Assembly: GCA_004431415.1 (NCBI GenBank) | Contig: QPMI01000315.1 | Location: forward strand, 1 to 56,486 | DNA from: Cyanophora paradoxa | Taxonomy: Eukaryota > Glaucocystophyceae > Cyanophorales > Cyanophoraceae | Length of the DNA: 56,486 nt | Direction of reading: 5' to 3' | Part shown: positions 31,201 to 41,396 of the stretch, piece after piece | How positions within the stretch are numbered: the first letter of the stretch is position 1 | Layout of the letters: each line of letters opens with the position of its first letter | Notes under the pieces: generated by a model | Told to the model about the DNA's origin: nothing | Seen by the model: only the letters and a program-made list of their open reading frames with translations | Database searches by the model: none | Made by a program: the position numbers and the translations under genes

Positions 31201-34200
31201 CCCTCTCCGCCCCTGACAGCTTGCCTTCTCTCAGGTGATGCCGCGGGAGGAGCTGACGGTGACGGCGCGGCACGTGGGCATGCGGGACGGCCGCATGGTC
31301 GTCGAGGTCGCCGTCGCGACGGCGGCGGAGGGCCGCGTCGTGATGAAGGGCGCCGCGGAGCTCGAGCAGCCGCGCACCGCGTACATCTTCACGGGCCAGG
31401 GCTCCGCCAGCCAGGGCATGGGCATGGACCTCTACGAGGTGCGGGCGGGCCCCGAGCGCCCCGGCGCCGCCTCCGCTCACACGCGCGCGCGCAGTCGTCG
31501 CCGGTGGCGAAGGAGGTGTGGGACCGGGGCGACCGGCATCTGCGGGCCGTCTACGGCGTCTCCATCCTGGAGATCGTGCGGGGGAACCCGACGGAGCTGA
31601 CGGTGCACTTCGGGGGCAAGCGGGGCCGCGCCCTGCGGGAGAGCTACCTGGCGCTCAAGCGCTACGGGGAGGAGAACGGGCTCCCCCTCTTCGCCGGCCT
31701 CGACGAGCGCTCCGACTCGTACACGTACCGGGCCCCCGAGGGCCTGCTCTTCGCCACGCAGTTCCAGCAGCCGGCCATCCTCCTCTACGACTCGGCCGTC
31801 TACTGCGACCTCCGCGCCCGCGGCCTCGTCCCCTCCGACCTCGTCTTCGCCGGCCACTCGCTGGGCGAGTACGGCGCGCTGGCGACCGCCGGCGGGGCCT
31901 TCGAGGTCGAGCTCCTCGTAGAGACGACGTACCTGCGGGGGGCGACGATGCAGTCGGCGGTGGCGCGGGACGCGCAGGGGCGCTCGCCCTACGGGATGGT
32001 CGCGTGCAACCCGTCGCGCGTGGGCAAGCACCTCACGGAGGCGGCCCTCGAGGAGGCCGTCGAGGCCGTCGCCGCCGCCTCCGGCCACCTCCTCCAGGCG
32101 AGCGAGCGCCCCTAGCGCGCTCTCTCCTCCCCCCTGTCTGACGTCCCGGGGCCGGCAGGTGGTGAACTTCAACGTGCGGGACCTGCAGTACGTGGCGGCC
32201 GGCACCCGCCTCAACCTCGCCGCCCTCGGCGCCCTCCTCGACCAGGTCAAGCGCATGGGCGCCCTCCCTGCCTCCATGCGCGAGCTCGCCGCCGCCGCCG
32301 TCAAGGCCGTCGCCGAGAAGCACGGCGCGGACCCCTACGTCCAGGTGGAGCGGGGGCAGGCGACGATCCCGCTCGCCGGCATCGACGTCCCCTTCCACTC
32401 CCGCCTCCTGCGCGGCGGCGTCCCCGCCTTCCGCCGCGTCCTCTCCGACCGCCTCGGCGCCGTCAAGGCGGAGCGCCTGCACGGGCGCTTCGTCCCGAAC
32501 CTCACGGGGCGGCCCTTCCGCCTCGAGCTCGACTACGTGAAGGAGCTGCTGGCGGCGACGGAGAGCCCCGTGCTCGCCGAGCTCGTGCCCCGCTGGGAGG
32601 CCGAGCTCGCCGCCCGCGGCCCCGACGCCCTCGCCCGCACCGTCCTCGTCGAGTGCATGGCCTACCAGGCGCGCCCGCCCGCCCGCCCCCCCCTCGCCCC
32701 CGCCACCCCCTGACGCCGCCTCCCCCGCAGTTCGCGTCGCCGGTGAGGTGGATCGACACGCAGGAGGTGCTCTTCGCGCCGGGCCCGGGCGGCCTCGCCG
32801 TGGAGCGCGTCGTCGAGGTCGGCCCCGCCCGCACCCTCGTCGGCATGGCCAAGCAGACACTGGCGGCCGCCGGCCGCGAGGCGGAGCTCCTCTGGTGCGG
32901 CGGCGACCGCGACGCCATCGCCTTCGCCTTCTCGGACCCCGCCCCCAAGGAGGAGGCCAAGCCCGCCCCGGCCGCCGCGGCCCCGGCCCCGGCCCCGGCC
33001 CCGGCGGCGGCCCTGGCTCCGGCCCGGCCCCGGTGGCGGCGCCCAAGGCGGCGGCGGCGGCGTCGGCGGCGCCGATCGCGGACGCGCCCGTTACGGCGGT
33101 GGACGCGGTGCAGGTGGCGCTGGCGCTGAAGCTCAAGAAGGGCCTCGCCGAGGTCGCCAGCGCCGCCAAGTCCATCAAGGACTACTGCGGCGGCAAGTCC
33201 GCCATCCAGAACGGTCCGCACCCCCGCCCGCCCCCGCCCGCCCCCGCCGGGGCTGCCCCCGGAGCCGACGCCCGGGCAGAGATCGTGGGGGACCTGGAGA
33301 AGGAGTTCGGCGGGCCGCTCGGGGACGGCTCCGCGGAGGCGCCCATCGAGCAGCTCGCCGGGCGCGGCCCCGCGGCGACGTACAAGGCGCTCGGGCGTGT
33401 GACCTCGGGCTGGGTGGCGCGCCTGATCGGCGCCAAGATGCCGGCCGGCTTCGGCGCGGCGCAGGTCAAGGCGCACCTCTCGGGGCGGCGGCTCCTCGGC
33501 GAGGGCCGCGCTGCCTGCGTCCAGCTCTACGCCCTCACGATGGAGCCGGCGGCGCGCCTCGCCTCCGAGGCCGAGGCGGCCGCCTTCTGGGACGCCGCCT
33601 GCGACGCCTACGGCGCCGCCAAGGGCGTCGCGGTGCCCGTGGCGGGGGCCGGCGGGGCGGCCGGCGGGGAGGGGGCGGGTGGGGCGACAATGGTGGACGG
33701 GCGGGCGCTGGAGGCGTTCCGGAAGCAGCAGGCGGACATCCTCGCCGAGCAGATCGCCGCCCTCCAGTCCGCCCTCCGCTCCGTCAAGGGCGACGGCGGC
33801 GCGAAGGCGGCGGCGGCGGAGGCGCCGGCGGCGGGGCCGACGGCGGCGCAGCTGGCGAACCTGGCGGAGGAGATGGGGGGCGACTTTGTGGAGGCGGTGC
33901 GGCCGATGTTCGACGCGAACCGCGAGCGGCGCTACGACAGCGCGTGGAACTGGGCCCGCGCCGACGCCTTCGCCCTCTTCAACGCCGTCCTCCTCGGCGA
34001 GGTCCGCCCCCTGCTCCCCTCCTCCCCGCCCCTCGGGCGCCGACGCGCGGGTTCCCGGCAGGTGGACCCGAGCGCGCCGGAGCAGGCGGAGAAGGTGCGG
34101 GCGGCGGTGCACGGGCTCGTGAACCGCGCCTGCCCCGAGCTGCTCGAGTACGCGCGGGCGTGCGCCGCGCGGCGGTGCACGAGCGGCTCGGCGTCGGAGC

Positions 34201-37200
34201 GGGCGGCGGTGGAGCTCTTCAGGCGGGTGGCGGAGCGGGTGGAGGGGGCGCTGGAGGCCCCGCCGCGCTACCGCGAGTTCGAGCGGCCGACGGCCCCCGA
34301 GGTCGACGTCGCCGCCGACGGCCGCGTCGTCTACCGCGAGGCCCCCCGCGAGGGCGTCGAGAGCCCCGCCGACTACGTCCGGGAGATGCGCCGCGGGCAC
34401 GCCGGCACCCCCTTCGTCTTCCTCAAGCGCAAGGCCGGCGCCGGGGCCGGCGGGCGGGCCCTCTGCCCCGCCGCCACCGACGCCTACCTCGGCGCCCTCG
34501 ACGAGGTCCGCAGCGACGGCCGCCCTCCTCTGCTGTGCGCTCGGCTCCTCACGCGGCCGGCCCTCGCAGATCGCGCGGGAGGGCTTCCACTTCGGGGGCA
34601 AGTGGGTGCTGGTGAACGGCTGCGGCAAGGGCTCCATCGCCTACGAGCTCCTCCGCATGCTCCTCGCCGCCGGCGCCCGCGTCGTCGCCTGCGCCTACGC
34701 CGACCCCACCCGCAACGGCGGCCGCGGCCTCTCCGCCGCGCAGCACGCCGCCTACCGCGCGCTCTTCCGGGAGCACGGGGCGCGCGGGGCGGAGCTGCAC
34801 GTGGTGCCCTTCAACGGGGCCTCGGTGCAGGACTGCCACGCCCTCGTCAAGTACGTCTACGAGACGCTCAAGGCCGACGTCGACGTCTTCGTCCCCTTCG
34901 CCGCCGTCCCCGAGGGCGGCCGCGACATCGCCAAGATCGACGCCCGCTCCGAGGTCGCCCACCGCGTCATGCTCACGAACACCGTGCGCCTCATTGGCCT
35001 CCTCAAGGCCGAGAAGGAGGCTCGCGGCGTGAGCACGCGCCCCGCACACGTCGTGCTGCCGCTCTCGCCGAACCACGGCCTCTTCGGGGGCGACGGCCTC
35101 TACTCCGAGTCCAAGATCGGCCTCGAGGTCCTCCTCGAGAAGTGGGCTTCCGAGGGCTGGTCCGACTACGTCACCCTCTCCGGGGCCGTCATCGGCTGGA
35201 CCCGCGGCACCGGCCTCATGAACGCCAACAACTGGACGGCGGCGGCGTTCGAGAAGGAGGGGGCGCGGACCTTCGCGGCGTGGGAGACGGCGCTGAACCT
35301 CCTGGGCCTCCTGCACCCCGCCGTCGTGCGCCTCGCCGAGGAGGAGCCCGTCTGGGCCGACCTCGGCGGCGGCTTCGTGCGCCCGGCCCCGCCCCCGCCC
35401 CGCCCCGCCCCGTCCGCCCCGCGCCCTCTAACGGCGCGCAGGACCGGATCGCGGACCTCGCCAACTTCACGAAGGCGGCGCGGCGGGCCATCGAGGAGCG
35501 CTCCGCCGCCGCCCGCGCCGTCGCCGAGGCCGCCAGGCCCCCGGGCCCCGCCCCCGCCGGCCCCGCCCCCGCCTCCCGCCCCGGCACCAAGGCCCGCCCC
35601 GACTACTTCGCGACCTTCCCCAAGCTGCCGTCGGCGCGGCGGCTGCAGCGGCTGAAGGGGCTGCGGGGCCTGGTGGACCTGGAGCGCACCGTCGTGGTCA
35701 CGGGCTTCGGCGAGGTCGGGCCCTTCGGCTCCGCCCGCACCCGCTGGGAGTTCGAGGCCGACGGCGGCTTCTCCATCGCCGGGTCCGCCCGCCCCCCTCC
35801 CTGCCCCGAGGCCTCTCTGACCCCTCCTCTCGTGCGCAGCTGCATCGAGCTGGCGTGGCTGATGGGCCTCATCAAGTACCACTCGGGCCCGCTGCCGGGG
35901 ACGGGCCGCCCCTACACGGGCTGGCTGGACGCCAAGACCAAGGAGCCGGTGGGGGACTTCGACGTCAAGGCGAAGTACGAGGGGCACATGGTGGAGCACA
36001 CGGGGATCCGCGTGGTGGAGGGCGAGCTGCTGCACGGGATGGACCCCTCCCGCAAGGAGTTCCTCCGCCAGGTCGCCGTCGAGCGCGACCTGCCCCCCGT
36101 CGAGATCGCCTCCGCCGCCGAGGCCGAGCAGTTCACCCGCGCCCACGGCGACAAGGTCGAGGTCTGGCAGGAGCCCGAGGGCGGCGCCTGGCGGGCGCGC
36201 CTGAAGCGCGGGGCCGTGCTCTACGTGCCCAAGGCGACCGTCTTCGACCGGTTCGTGGCGGGGCAGGTCCCCTCGGGCTGGAACGCCGCCGCCTACGGCA
36301 TCCCCCCCGAGATCGTCGCCCAGGTCCCCCGCCCCCCGCCCCCCCGCCCCCCGCCCCTCTCACCCCCGCGCCCCCGCAGGTCGACCCCGTCTGCCTCTAC
36401 GCGCTCGTCTCGGCGATGGACGCCCTCGCGGGGGCCGGCGTCGTCGACCCGTACGAGCTCTACCAGTACGTGCACCCCAGCGAGGTCGGCAACGCGGTGG
36501 GCGGCGGCATGGGCGGCCTCCGCAACCTCCGCCGCATCTTCCTCGACCGGCGCCTGGAGACCCCGATGCAGTCGGACAGCCTGCAGGAGACGTTCATCAA
36601 CACGGTCCCCGCGTGGATCAACATGCTCCTGCTCTCCTCCTGCGGGCCCATCAAGACCCCCGTCGGCGCCTGCGCCACCGCCGCCCAGTCCGTCGAGGTC
36701 GGCGCCGAGACCATCCTCGCCGGCAAGGCCAAGGTGCCCCCGAGCCCCGCCCCTGCCGCCTCGTCGCCGGCCCTGAGCGCGCGCCCCCGCAGGTGATGCT
36801 GGTGGGCGGCTACGACGACTTCATCGAGGAGACGTCGTACGAGTTCGCGCAGATGAAGGCGACGTGCAACTGCGCGGAGGACGCCGCGCGCGGGCGGGAG
36901 CCGCGCGAGATGTCCCGCCCCACGACGCACTCGCGGGCGGGCTTCGTCGAGGCGCACGGGGCCGGCGTGCAGGTGCTCATGGCGGCCGACCTCGCCATCC
37001 GCATGGGGGCCCCCATCTACGGCGTCGTCGCCCTCGCCCGCACCGCCTCCGACCGCGAGGGCCGCTCCGTCCCCGCCCCGGGCCAGGGCATCCTCTCCTT
37101 CGCCCGCGAGGACCGCGCCGCCGCCGCCGCCGCCCCCATCGACGTCGACGCCCGCCGCGCCGGCCTCCGCGACGCGCGGCGGGCGGCGCACGAGTGGCGG

Positions 37201-39113
37201 GCGGCGCAGCTGCGGCCGGCGAGCCCCGCGGCCTCCCTCTCCTCGCCCGAGCCGCCGATGACGCCCTCGGGCTCCCGGCCCTCGTCCCCCTACGAGGGCG
37301 GCGCCCCCGCCGGCGAGCCCTTCGAGGCCGGCCTCGGGCCCTGCCCCTCGCCGCTGCCCGAGGGCCGCGTGCGGGCCGTGCAGGAGGCGGCGAGCCGGCT
37401 GGAGAAGGCGGCGGCGCGGTACTTCGGGTCGGGGGCGGCGCTGGAGGAGCCCGGCGTCTCCCCGCTGCGCGCCGCCCTCGCTGTCTTCGGGCTGACCCCG
37501 GACGACATCGGCGTCGCCTCCCTCCACGGCACCTCCACCAAGGCCAACGACAAGAACGAGGTCCGGGCCCCCGCCGGCTGCGCACGCCCGCGCGCCCCTC
37601 TGAGCCCGCGGCGCAGTTCATGGTGCTGCACAAGACGCTGGAGCACCTGGGGCGGCAGCGGGGGCGCCCCGTGCCGGTCATCTGCCAGAAGTGGCTGACG
37701 GGCCACCCCAAGGGCGGCGCCGCCGCCTGGATGCTCAACGGGCTCCTCCAGGCGATGGCCTCGGGGGTCATCCCCGGCAACCGCAACGCCGACAACGTCG
37801 CCCCCGAGCTCCGCCCCTACACCCATCTCATGGCGGTGGACCGCACGCTGCGCGTGCCGGCCTCGAGCCTGCGCGCCGGCCTCCTCACCTCCTTCGGCTT
37901 TGGCCAGGCCGGCGCCGAGATCCTCCTCGTCGCCCCCGAGTACCTCCTCGCCTCGCTGCAGCCGGCGGCGCTCGCCGAGTACGCGGCCAAGCGCGAGGCG
38001 CGCCTCGCCTCGGCCGTGCGCTTCCACCACGAGGCCCTGGCGGGGAAGCGGCCGTTCGTGGCGGTGAAGACGGCGGCGCCCTACCACGCCGACGACATGC
38101 ACGACGTCTTCCTTGACCCCTCTGCCCGCGCCGCCCCCGACAGGGAGCGCGCCGGCTTCGCCATCCCCCGCTCGCCGCGCCCCGGCACCCCCGGGGACCG
38201 CTCGGCCTTCAGCCCGGCGTCGGGGCGGCCGCCGCTGCCGCGCAAGGGGAGCGCTTCGCGGCCGGAGACGCCGGTGGTGTCGGTGACGGAGCACGAGGAG
38301 GCGGAGGCGCGGCGGCTGCGGGCGGCGCTGGAGGCGGCGGTGGCGGCGCAGGGCCCCCTCGTCGACGCCGGTGTCGGCGTCGACGTCGAGCCCATCGCCA
38401 CCTTCCAGGACGCCTCGGTGCGCGCGCGGCGTTGCGCTTCCTTCCCGCCTCTGCTCTTCCCGACGCCCTCCTCGCAGGAGACAATGCTGGAGCGCAACTT
38501 CACGGCGGCGGAGCTCGAGCACTGCGAGGCCTCGAGCGACGCCCCCTCCCGCCTCGCCGGCAAGTGGGCCGCCAAGGAGGCCGTCGCCAAGGCCCTCTCC
38601 TCGAGCGCGCCGGACTCGGCCGCCGCGCGCCTCCGCGGCTCCGCGGCGCCGCTCAACGAGATCGAGATCCTGCCGTCGCCCTCGGGCGCGCCGCAGGTGC
38701 GGCTGCACGGCTACGCGCGCGAGGTCGCGGCCGCCGCCGGCGTGGCCGAGGTCGTCGTCTCCATCAGCCACGCCGGCGACTACGCCGTCGCCCACGCCGT
38801 CGCCCGCTGCGTCGCCGGCCTCGTCACCCCGCGCCCGGGCGCCTCGCCCGCCCCTGGGCCGCCCCTCGCCCGCCAGCTCCACTTCGGCCCCGCCGCCTCC
38901 GCCGCCTCGCCCCGCGCCTTCAGCGCCTCGCCCGTGCCGCCGACGGCCGGCTCGGTGGTGGAGCAGCCGCCGCTGGCGCGCGGCTTCAGCCCGGCCCCGG
39001 CCTCGGCGTTCAGCCCCGTGCGCCTCTCGGGGCAGCAGATGAAGCGGGGCCTCCTCAAGGTCGAGACGGCGCCCCTCGTCGCCCCGCAGCCCCGCCGCCC
39101 CGCCCCCGAGTGA
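25245..39113 (+). CDS. Type I fatty acid synthase, fungal-type beta and alpha halves fused
   Basis: One gene of about 13.9 kb with a complete fungal-type order. [18 protein letters not shown] with Ser codon at 26390. [28 protein letters not shown] (about 27480-28780). Central structural part: [20 protein letters not shown]. Dehydratase hot-dog: [20 protein letters not shown] (about 31000). Malonyl/palmitoyl transferase: [21 protein letters not shown] with Ser codon at 31858. [23 protein letters not shown], phosphopantetheine site GGKS with Ser codon 33198. Ketoreductase: [28 protein letters not shown]. Ketosynthase: [16 protein letters not shown] with Cys codon 36671, [31 protein letters not shown]-terminal phosphopantetheinyl transferase: [25 protein letters not shown]. 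All catalytic residues checked are present, so the enzyme should make acyl-CoA from acetyl- and malonyl-CoA. Ser/Pro-rich inserts lie in the KS (about 37150-37400) and after the PPT. Confidence 0.95.
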
Positions 39114-39764
39114 GGGCCCGCCGCCCCCTCGCGGAGCCCCAGCCCCTTCTTCCGCACTGTGCATAGAGTTCAGATGTAGACCAGCGTGCCCGCCTTTAAA
39201 TTCGCGTGCGGCCCCGGACCTGCACCAATTCGTTCTGCTTCATGGTCAGTCGATGTATGTATACTCATGATCAGGGCCTAGATCTGTAGCTCTTTCGATA
39301 ATCGTTTTTTCAAACTTCGAATTCAAGTGATCATCGTAGATCTAGACAGCTTCGGAATCTCAGAGTCTGGTAGCATGTACAGTATTCGTGTTCTCAATTC
39401 AATTCGTCGGATCTTTTGTCGTTGGACCTGCCAGGCTGTGGTCCCCCAGAACGCGACCGACCCTCGGCCCCCATCCGGATCCGAGGGTCGCGATCGACGT
39501 CACGGGGTCGAGTATACGTATACGTAGACGCCCCGGATCCGATAGTCCGGGCCTCGCCCCTCATATGCTCCCACCCGCATGCTCCCAGGGGCCCCTAGTC
39601 GACGTCTAACTTAGTAAGGATTCCTGAGCTCGATCGCGAGGTTGCTTGCGCCATAGCGACTTCGAAATCTTCTGGAATTCGAAGTCCAAGATGTAAGAGT
39701 GCGTGCAAAACAAATGACTCAGTGTGGCTAAACAAATAACTCAGTGTGGCTAAAGGACCACAAT
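39114..39764. other. AT-richer intergenic region after FAS, no gene seen
   Basis: About 650 bp with the FAS 3' flank, a CATGATC at about 39268 and restriction-like palindromes (gtatacgtatac near 39510). Short open frames here have no recognisable features. Its base composition resembles the island at 21.5-22.5 kb at the other end of the inverted-repeat interval. Confidence 0.55.
39711..39754. repeat. Two tandem 22-bp units
   Basis: Units 39711-39732 and 39733-39754 share actcagtgtggctaaa and differ at one base (caaatg/caaata). They lie just outside inverted repeat arm B. There is no counterpart at the arm A boundary. Confidence 0.85.
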
Positions 39765-41075
39765 TTCTGACTTGACGACACTAAGTAGTCCCGAATGAAC
39801 TTGAACTGAATGACTGTACACGAAGAAATGCCCTGATCATGAGGCGCCGGCGTCCGCGAAGCAAGGAAAAAATTCAAAGAGAGACGCCATCTGAAACGCT
39901 GAAGCTATCGTACAAGTACTACGGTACAAAAGAGGAAACGAGAGTGGGCCCCGCGCGGGCTCAGGCGGCGGCGGCGGCGGCGGCGTCGACGATGCGGCGG
40001 CGCTTGGCGAGGGCGGCGACGAGTGCCGGGTCGCGCGGGTCGACCGGCGCGAAGGGCAGCGGCGGCAGCTGCCCGGAACCGCCGCCGGCCGGCGGGGCCG
40101 GCGGGGCCGGCGGGGGCGGCGGGGCGGCGGGGGCGCGGTCGAGGGTGTGGCGGTCGGCTTGCGCGCGGCGCGGGGCGAGGAAGGCGAGGAGCTCCGGGTC
40201 GTCGTGCCGCACGTACCCCGCCCGCGCCCCCGCACCCACACCGCCTCCGCCGCCCGCCCTCGCACCGCCGCCGCCCCCGCGCTGCGCGCGCCGACTGCGT
40301 CGCGGGAGCAGCTGCGGGCGCTGCAGCGGCCGAGGTCGCAGCGGGAGCAGCGAGCTCTGCTGCCGCGGGCTCAGCTGCGGGCGCTGCTGCCGGCTGCTCG
40401 ACGACCGGCGCGTTCGCCTGGGGCTGCTCGGCGACGGGGTGCTCGAACTCGGCCGCGGGCTCCAGCCGCAGCCGCACGTCGGCGAGGACGGCGGGGCGCG
40501 GCGCCGCCGGACGCCGCGCCGGCTTCGCCTGCAGGCCTAGGGAGCAGTTCCTGCCGGCCGCCTTCGTCGGCGACGACTTCAACGGCGCGGCGCGCGGCGG
40601 GCGGTCGTTCGGGTTCTTGCCGCGCATCGCCGACGATTCGCCGTGCGCTGCGATCGCCCATGAGCGATGCGTGCGAAAGCATCAGAGCATGGAGCGGACC
40701 ATGTGCATGAAGGTGGTGTGCGGGGCGGAGCCGGAAGACACGCGCTGGCGGGCCATTGTGGGGGCTGGCGGGTGTGCTGGGCGGTTGCGCGAAGGGTCGG
40801 GGAAGATCGAGGAGCGCAATGTGCTCTTTGAATGCAGGAACCATCGCTCGGTCGCTGCTGTATGGCGCTCTCAGGCGGCGTCAGGTGACGGCCTGGTCAA
40901 GCTGAACTCAGGTCGGGCTGAAGCCGAGTTCGCTGCACCGAAACGCAGCAGTCGGCCTCCTCGGCGCATCGCTGTGATTCTCCGCCGCCATCCTTCGCGG
41001 CTCGCGCGCTCAAGAACGCGAGGCGCATCGATATCCTCCCGGCCGGTGTCGAGCCTGCGCTGCGGGACGTGTGGG
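39765..41075 (-). repeat. Inverted repeat arm B (about 1.3 kb)
   Basis: Reverse complement of 20260-21555. Homology starts near 39765 (complement of the block around 21550) and fades near 41075, where the CARS start would lie in arm A. It includes the second orphan gene and its upstream region but no part of the CARS coding sequence. Confidence 0.88.
39961..40627 (-). pseudogene. Orphan Ala/Pro-rich protein, copy B, frame interrupted
   Basis: It starts like copy A (MRGKNPNDRPPRAAP) and keeps the block VLADVRLRLEPAAEFEHPVAEQPQANAP. An extra G near 40251 relative to copy A moves the frame before GYVRHDDPELLAFLA. A further indel follows that block, yet the C-terminal part (LPPLPFAPVDPRDPALVAALAKRRRIVDAAAA) and stop are readable in the -frame ending at 39961. 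It may be a pseudogene, a consensus error in a GGC-rich run, or a shorter protein from an internal ATG at 40239. Confidence 0.6.
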
Positions 41076-41396
41076 CCGGGGTACGGTACAAGCTGGGTTC
41101 CTGGGGCCGCGATGTGCATAGCTGGATCGACATTCGAGGCGACTGTTTCAGTTGCTTGCGGGCGCGCATTCGCGGGGATCAAAGCAACTTGCATTTTGCA
41201 GCAGCACGCGCAGAGCTGCAGCTTGCAACATGCAGCAGGAGCGCTAGCACTGGAGCCGGACGGCGCCCCTCCTCAGCATGATCGACCCTCCAACCATCCA
41301 CTAGGCGCGCAGTTGGAAGTCAAACACGCATGACATACGCAAGCCCAGACGGATGCGCAGGCGTCCCCGCGGCGGCTGCGGGCTGGTGAGCCACGC
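41076..41396. promoter_or_regulatory. Intergenic region upstream of the adenylyl cyclase
   Basis: About 320 bp between the edge of inverted repeat arm B and the cyclase start. It is of intermediate GC and includes tgcaagctgcagctctgc-type short repeats near 41205-41230. No gene was seen, so it presumably holds the cyclase promoter. Confidence 0.35.
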
